8,893 nt of DNA. Source: Parcubacteria group bacterium. GTDB lineage: Bacteria; Patescibacteriota; Minisyncoccia; UBA6257; JAAZHW01. Shown piece by piece: positions 5,380 to 8,893 of this stretch. The notes beneath the pieces are model-generated. The model saw only the letters and a list, made by a program, of their open reading frames with translations. It was not told the origin of the DNA and did not search any database. Each line of letters begins with the position of its first letter. Position 1 is the stretch's first letter. The stretch spans positions 1 to 8,893 of the forward strand of contig JAAZHW010000003.1 of assembly GCA_012510515.1 (NCBI GenBank), written 5' to 3'. Made by a program: the position numbers and the translations under genes.

Positions 5380-5475
5380 TGTCATCCTGAGGGCTTCAGC
5401 CCGAAGGATCCCATGCCAACTAATAAGCGACTATCACTGCTGTGCGTGGGATTCTTCACTTCGTTCAGAATGACA
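5380..5475. repeat. Composite repeat unit C3, sister of unit A
   Basis: The left arm (5380-5412) and right arm (5448-5475) are base-for-base the same as those of unit A, about 4.2 kb away, while the 18-20 bases in the middle differ. Bases 5476-5522 show nothing recognisable. Confidence 0.9.
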
Positions 5476-5522
5476 TTAGGCGAACGAACGTGGTCAGAAG
5501 TTATTGAGTTAAACTAGCGTGA

Positions 5523-5553
5523 TGGCGGCGAAAGCCAAAGGCTTTCGCCGCCA
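5523..5553. repeat. Perfect 14-base-stem hairpin downstream of nrdG
   Basis: TGGCGGCGAAAGCC (5523-5536) pairs perfectly with GGCTTTCGCCGCCA (5540-5553) around AAA. It begins 15 bases after the nrdG stop. No T-run follows on the minus strand, so it is not a standard Rho-independent terminator, though it could protect the 3' end of the transcript. Its arms are shared with 5088-5131. Confidence 0.85.
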
Positions 5554-5568
5554 ACTTACTGAATGTTT

Positions 5569-6270
5569 TTATCTTATCTTACAATCTTCAAATAAATTTT
5601 TAATATCTTCTACTATTATTTTTAAATCTTTCTCGGGAAAAGGTTTAATTTTTAAAAACTCTTTATCTAAAGTTTTTTCTGGTCGAAAATTTTGTAAATA
5701 ATATCTTTTAGCTGGAGCAATATCATTAGCCATTTTTTTAATATCATTTAAATTATGAATTGTTGGCACAATTGTTGTTCGAAACTCATAATCAATTGAT
5801 GAATTTTTAATAATTTCAATACTTTTTTTTATGTTTTCTAAATTAACATTAACCCCTATTGCTTTTTGATATTTTTTTTCATCTAGTGGCGCTTTAATGT
5901 CCATAGCAATATAATCAATTAAGTTTAAAGAAATTAATTTTTGAAGCATTAAAGGATGGCTACCGTTTGTATCTAATTTTATATCATAGCCTATTTTTTT
6001 AATTTTAGTTAAAAATTCTGGCAAATCAGAATGAATAGTTGGCTCACCACCACAAATTACAACGCCTTCTAAATATTCTCTTCTTTCTTTTAAAAAATTA
6101 AAAAAATATTTTTCGGAAATTTCTGGTTGCTTTTTAATTTTTTCTGGCAAAACTAATTCTGCTGAATAACAAAAATGACAACGAAAATTACACCCCATCA
6201 AAAATACTGTACAAGCAATTTTTTTAGGATAATCAATTAAAGTTGTTTTTTGCAATCCTCCAATTTTCAT
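5569..6270 (-). CDS. nrdG: Anaerobic ribonucleotide reductase activating protein (radical SAM, NrdG2 type)
   Basis: This radical-SAM enzyme uses a 4Fe-4S cluster and S-adenosylmethionine to place the glycyl radical on NrdD. The 233 residues match the longer NrdG-like form rather than the roughly 155-residue E. coli type. The cluster motif CNFRCHFC has Cys27, Cys31 and Cys34. The SAM-binding GGEP is at 74-77, followed by IKLDTNGSHP (97-106) and DYIAMDIKAP (119-128). The N-terminus MKIGGLQKTTLIDYPKKIACTV is typical of the family and fixes the ATG at 6270; a GGAGG inside codons 4-5 is coding sequence, not a ribosome site for this start. It follows nrdD by 4 bases, so the two are co-transcribed and probably translationally coupled. 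Activases for pyruvate formate-lyase and other glycyl radical enzymes are related, but the nrdD neighbour decides the call. Confidence 0.92.
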   Translation of the reverse strand: MKIGGLQKTTLIDYPKKIACTVFLMGCNFRCHFCYSAELVLPEKIKKQPEISEKYFFNFLKERREYLEGVVICGGEPTIHSDLPEFLTKIKKIGYDIKLDTNGSHPLMLQKLISLNLIDYIAMDIKAPLDEKKYQKAIGVNVNLENIKKSIEIIKNSSIDYEFRTTIVPTIHNLNDIKKMANDIAPAKRYYLQNFRPEKTLDKEFLKIKPFPEKDLKIIVEDIKNLFEDCKIR

Positions 6271-6274
6271 TAAA

Positions 6275-8398
6275 TTAGTTTTTAGATTGAGGAGTTAGTT
6301 TTTTTATTTTAAATTCTTTTCTTTCTTTAAATTCCTGTTGCTTACCTAAATTCCATTGACTTACCGGTCTTAAATATCCAACTATACGCGAATAAACTTC
6401 GCAGGGTTGTTTTATTGTACATTTAGGACAAACAAAGTGTTCGCCTTCAATATAACCATGAGTTGGACAAATAGAAAAAGTTGGCGTCAAAGTAATGTAC
6501 GGAACATTAAATTTTGTGCACACTGTTTTAATTAAATCTTTAGTTGTTTCTATATTTTTTAACGATTCGCCTAAAAATAAATGCATTACGATTCCACCAG
6601 TATATTTTGTTTGAATATCATTTTGTAATTTCAAAGCTTCGAAAATATCATCAGTAAAATTTACCGGCAACATTGTTGAATTAGTATAAAAAGGCACTTC
6701 TTTTGTTCCCGAAGTAATAATGTCTGGATATTTTTCTTTATCGATTTTTGCCTGACGATAACTTGTCCCCTCTCCCGGTGTAGCTTCAAGATTATATAAA
6801 TTACCTGTTTCTTTTTGATAATCAACTAATCGATCGCGCATAAAATCAAGTACTTCCAAAGTAAATTTAATTCCTCGTTTGGTAGAAATATCTTCATTTA
6901 AAAAATTAAGCAAAGATTCATTCATTCCAATTAAACCGATAGTAGAAAAATGATTACCAAAATATTGATTGCGAATATTTTTTACTGATGATAAATAAAA
7001 CTTTGTATAAGGATATAATCCTTTTTCAATAAAATTTTCTAATGTCTTGCGTTTAATCTCTAATGATTCTTTGGCTAAATCCATTACATAAGCCAAACGA
7101 TCAAAATATTCTTTTTTGGTTTTAGAAAGATAACCAATGCGTGGCAAATTAATAGTGCAAACGCCAATTGATCCTGTTAATGGTGCTGAACCAAATAATC
7201 CCCCTCCTCGTTTATAAAGCTCGCGATTGTCTAAACGCAACCGACAACACATAGAACGAAAATCTTCGGGATTCATATCCGAATTAACATAATTAGAAAA
7301 ATAATTGATACCGTATTTTGCTGTCGCTTCCCACATTGAATCTAAAAAAGGATTGTCCCAATCAAAATCATCAGTTATGGAAACGGTTGGAATGGGAAAA
7401 GTAAATGGTCGTCCCTTTGCATCCCCTTCCATCATTACTTCATAAAAAGTTTTATTAAATAAATTCATTTCATCTTGAAAATCACCATAATTTTCTTTTT
7501 GCGGTTCACCACCAATAATTACTGATTGATTAGCCAAAAATTTTGGCGGTTTAATATCTAAACTCACATTTATAAATGGTGTCTGAAAACCCACTCGCGT
7601 TGGCACCATACAATTAAATAAAAATTCTTGCAAAGCTTGCTTTACTTCTTTGGCACTTAAATTATCGTAACGAATAAAAGGAGCTAAAAGAGTATCAAAA
7701 TTAGAAACGGCATTAGCACCCGCTGTTTCCCCTTGAAGGGTAAAAAGAAAATTTACTAATTGACCCAAAGCCGTTCGAAAATGTTTTGCTGGCCGAGATT
7801 CTACTTTTCCCGGTACTCCACCAAAACCTTTTAAAAGCAAATCCATTAAATCCCACCCCATACAATAAGGGGCTAATGTTTCTAAATTATGAATATGAAA
7901 ATCTTCATTTTTAGCCGCTTCCCGAATTTCTTTTGGATAAATTTTATTTAACCAATATTTTTTTTCTACTTGAGAAATAATGTATTGATTTAACCCTTGA
8001 AGCGAATAAGTCATATTGGCATTTTCGTGAACTTGCCAATCGTTTTCACCAATATATTTATCAACCATTTCAATCGATTCATCAATTAAGGAAGTTGATT
8101 CTCTAATTCTTCTTCGTTGCTCACGATATAAAATATAAGCCTTAGCTGTTTCGGCTAATCCTTCTAAAATTAAAACCTCTTCAACGATATCTTGAATTTG
8201 TTCTACGTGAGGAATTTCATTTTGCTTAAATCGTCTGTTTAAAATTTCAACGACTTTTTTTGTTAATATATCAGCTTTTTTTATTCCTCCTTCTTTGGTA
8301 GATGTTAAGGCTTTAAAAATAGCTTCTTTTATTTTTGATTCATCAAAATCAACAATCGACCCATCGCGTTTTTGAACTTTTAAAATTTTATTTTTCAT
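6275..8398 (-). CDS. nrdD: Anaerobic (class III) ribonucleoside-triphosphate reductase
   Basis: This oxygen-sensitive enzyme reduces ribonucleoside triphosphates to deoxyribonucleotides with a glycyl radical. I chose the ATG at 8398 (MKNKILKVQKRDG), giving 707 residues; a TTG at 8449 would add 17 residues that precede the normal start of the domain. An ATP-cone allosteric domain spans about 4-95. The catalytic barrel shows APYCMGWDLMDLLLKG (about 176-191), CMVPTRVGFQTPFINVSLD (263-281), MCCRLRLDNRELYKRGGG (383-400, probably holding the thiyl Cys) and TGSIGVCTINLPRI (408-421). Near the C-terminus are a metal site, CPTH (644-647) with CPKC (657-660), and the glycyl-radical loop SRIVGYLRPVSQWN with Gly674. 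The metal site is C-x2-H plus C-x2-C rather than four cysteines. NrdG follows directly. Confidence 0.95.
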   Translation of the reverse strand: MKNKILKVQKRDGSIVDFDESKIKEAIFKALTSTKEGGIKKADILTKKVVEILNRRFKQNEIPHVEQIQDIVEEVLILEGLAETAKAYILYREQRRRIRESTSLIDESIEMVDKYIGENDWQVHENANMTYSLQGLNQYIISQVEKKYWLNKIYPKEIREAAKNEDFHIHNLETLAPYCMGWDLMDLLLKGFGGVPGKVESRPAKHFRTALGQLVNFLFTLQGETAGANAVSNFDTLLAPFIRYDNLSAKEVKQALQEFLFNCMVPTRVGFQTPFINVSLDIKPPKFLANQSVIIGGEPQKENYGDFQDEMNLFNKTFYEVMMEGDAKGRPFTFPIPTVSITDDFDWDNPFLDSMWEATAKYGINYFSNYVNSDMNPEDFRSMCCRLRLDNRELYKRGGGLFGSAPLTGSIGVCTINLPRIGYLSKTKKEYFDRLAYVMDLAKESLEIKRKTLENFIEKGLYPYTKFYLSSVKNIRNQYFGNHFSTIGLIGMNESLLNFLNEDISTKRGIKFTLEVLDFMRDRLVDYQKETGNLYNLEATPGEGTSYRQAKIDKEKYPDIITSGTKEVPFYTNSTMLPVNFTDDIFEALKLQNDIQTKYTGGIVMHLFLGESLKNIETTKDLIKTVCTKFNVPYITLTPTFSICPTHGYIEGEHFVCPKCTIKQPCEVYSRIVGYLRPVSQWNLGKQQEFKERKEFKIKKLTPQSKN

Positions 8399-8490
8399 TT
8401 TTTTATCTTTTATAAAAATTAAAAAGCCATTGACCTTTATTAGCTTCAATTAAATTTTAAAATTTCTAAATTTTACCTTCAACAAAAATC

Positions 8491-8499
8491 TGTGGATAA
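8491..8499 (-). promoter_or_regulatory. Perfect DnaA-box match upstream of nrdD
   Basis: TTATCCACA on the minus strand is identical to the DnaA-box consensus and lies about 93 bases upstream of the nrdD ATG. It overlaps the putative start region of the candidate promoter at 8499-8527. Only one box is seen, so it is not an origin; a regulatory role is inferred. Confidence 0.35.
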
Positions 8500-8527
8500 C
8501 TAATGCACTAAAAATTTTTAATGTCAA
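8499..8527 (-). promoter_or_regulatory. Candidate promoter for nrdDG
   Basis: A perfect -35, TTGACA (8527-8522), is followed after 17 bases by ATTAGT (8504-8499), a weak -10 preceded by TGC (extended -10-like). It lies in the only non-coding gap ahead of nrdD (8399-8535). A TATAAA at 8414-8409, 10 bases before the ATG, is an alternative -10 without a -35. Confidence 0.35.
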
Positions 8528-8535
8528 TATTAAAA

Positions 8536-8893
8536 TTAGCCAACCAAAAAAGAAAACAAACCTTCAATTATTGGTATGAGCAATTGAAATCCAAAAAAAG
8601 CAAAAAGCATTATCAAAATCATTCCATATCTTTCTAACATCCAATAATATTTTTCCCACTTTTGAGGCAAAAAAGAATAAAGCACTCTTGATCCATCAAG
8701 AGGTGGAATGGGTATTAAATTAAAAACAGCTAATAAAATATTTAAATAAATAATAATACCGAAAAATTCATTCATTGGTGTAAGAGTAAAATCAAAAAAA
8801 TTTATTAAACGAAGCAAAAGAGAAAAAATTAGAGCAATAACTAAATTTATTAAAGGACCTGCTATTCCCACTAATCCAATATCTCTTTTAGGC
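8536..8893 (-). CDS. M50-family (site-2 protease) membrane metalloprotease, C-terminal part
   Basis: The frame is open to the right edge, giving 118 visible residues; a GTG at 8871 is internal, and the true start, with the HExxH zinc motif, lies outside the window. Three hydrophobic segments are visible (about 8-31, 43-63 and 88-116). The AGPLINLVIAL segment (11-21) and NLIPIPPLDGSRVLYSFLP (58-76) are hallmarks of site-2 proteases: the Asp of LDG (Asp66) is the third zinc ligand in the membrane-embedded active site. Such proteases cut transmembrane segments of regulators or clear signal peptides. This looks like the short form without a PDZ domain after the catalytic core, common in archaea and Gram-positive-type bacteria. 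It lies upstream of nrdD on the same strand with a 137-base gap, so it is probably a separate transcription unit. Confidence 0.88.
   Translation of the reverse strand, partial: PKRDIGLVGIAGPLINLVIALIFSLLLRLINFFDFTLTPMNEFFGIIIYLNILLAVFNLIPIPPLDGSRVLYSFLPQKWEKYYWMLERYGMILIMLFAFFGFQLLIPIIEGLFSFLVG

Noticed and set aside
1192..5475. CRISPR array
   Set aside because: Repeats are inverted pairs with conserved centres, not evenly spaced direct repeats with unique spacers, and no cas gene is present.
1184..5517. Short open frames within the repeat arrays (for example 1184-1384, 2641-2829, 2775-2990, 5061-5318, 5329-5517)
   Set aside because: They are translations of repeat arms (recurring peptides such as SLRMT and NTQND) and of GC palindromes, with no protein-like conservation or start signal.
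5523..5553. Rho-independent terminator for nrdDG
   Set aside because: The stem is strong but no T-run follows it on the minus strand, and it shares arms with another hairpin at 5088-5131, so a repeat is the safer call.
8398..8449. Longer nrdD starting at the TTG at 8449
   Set aside because: The extra 17 residues precede the normal start of the ATP-cone; the ATG at 8398 fits the family better.
8509..8535. Terminator of the M50 protease gene (TAAAAATTTTTA and TTTTAAT/ATTAAAA dyads)
   Set aside because: The stems are made only of A-T pairs in an AT-rich gap, so chance explains them.
8399..8535. NrdR boxes upstream of nrdD
   Set aside because: I found no pair of sites resembling the ACACTATATATAGTGT-type consensus.

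Overview
The window looks like a chromosome piece from an uncultivated Patescibacteria (CPR) member, most likely of the Parcubacteria type. The signs are very AT-rich genes with A-rich leaders and no clear Shine-Dalgarno sites, TAA as the stop of every gene whose end is visible, TGA never read through, a two-subunit transketolase, an anaerobic (class III) ribonucleotide reductase, a PilO-like pilus protein, and intergenic regions full of GC-rich palindromes that contrast sharply with the genes. The lineage call is inference from style and gene content.

Layout. Plus strand, 1-1092: the C-terminal part of a PilO-like pilus assembly protein, a small membrane protein with a Ser/Thr/Pro-rich tail, and tRNA-Ile(GAT). 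Minus strand, 4986 down to 1424: a non-oxidative pentose phosphate cluster in the order rpiB, rpe (overlapping), transketolase N-terminal subunit, then, after a 624-base repeat-filled gap, transketolase C-terminal subunit. Minus strand, 8398 down to 5569: nrdD and its radical-SAM activase nrdG, 4 bases apart. Minus strand, right edge: the C-terminal part of an M50 (site-2) membrane metalloprotease.

The genes are tightly packed except at three gaps (1093-1423, 2411-3034, 4987-5568). Each gap carries an array of one composite repeat about 95-120 bases long. The unit is two inverted hairpin arms, with left-arm stem ATCCT/AGGAT and right-arm stem ATTCT/AGAAT, around a 35-40 base centre. The two stem positions that differ between arms do so in a compensatory way. 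Several arms are interrupted by GC-rich palindromes of 20 or 38 bases, mostly at the same point and without target duplication. This resembles REP/BIME elements spread by IS200/IS605-like (RAYT) single-strand transposition, but no transposase lies in the window. Other structure includes a 30-base exact inverted repeat flanking the tktC segment, GGCGGCGAAA palindromes bracketing the third array, a probable leaderless promoter for rpiB, and a perfect DnaA-box match upstream of nrdD.

Together, RpiB, Rpe and the two transketolase subunits interconvert pentose, hexose and triose phosphates and can supply ribose 5-phosphate. NrdD/NrdG reduce ribonucleotides to deoxyribonucleotides without oxygen, so the two minus-strand clusters fit a nucleotide-making theme in an anaerobic, reduced cell. 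No defence system, CRISPR array, prophage or complete transposon was found. The least explained structure is the nested repeat system.
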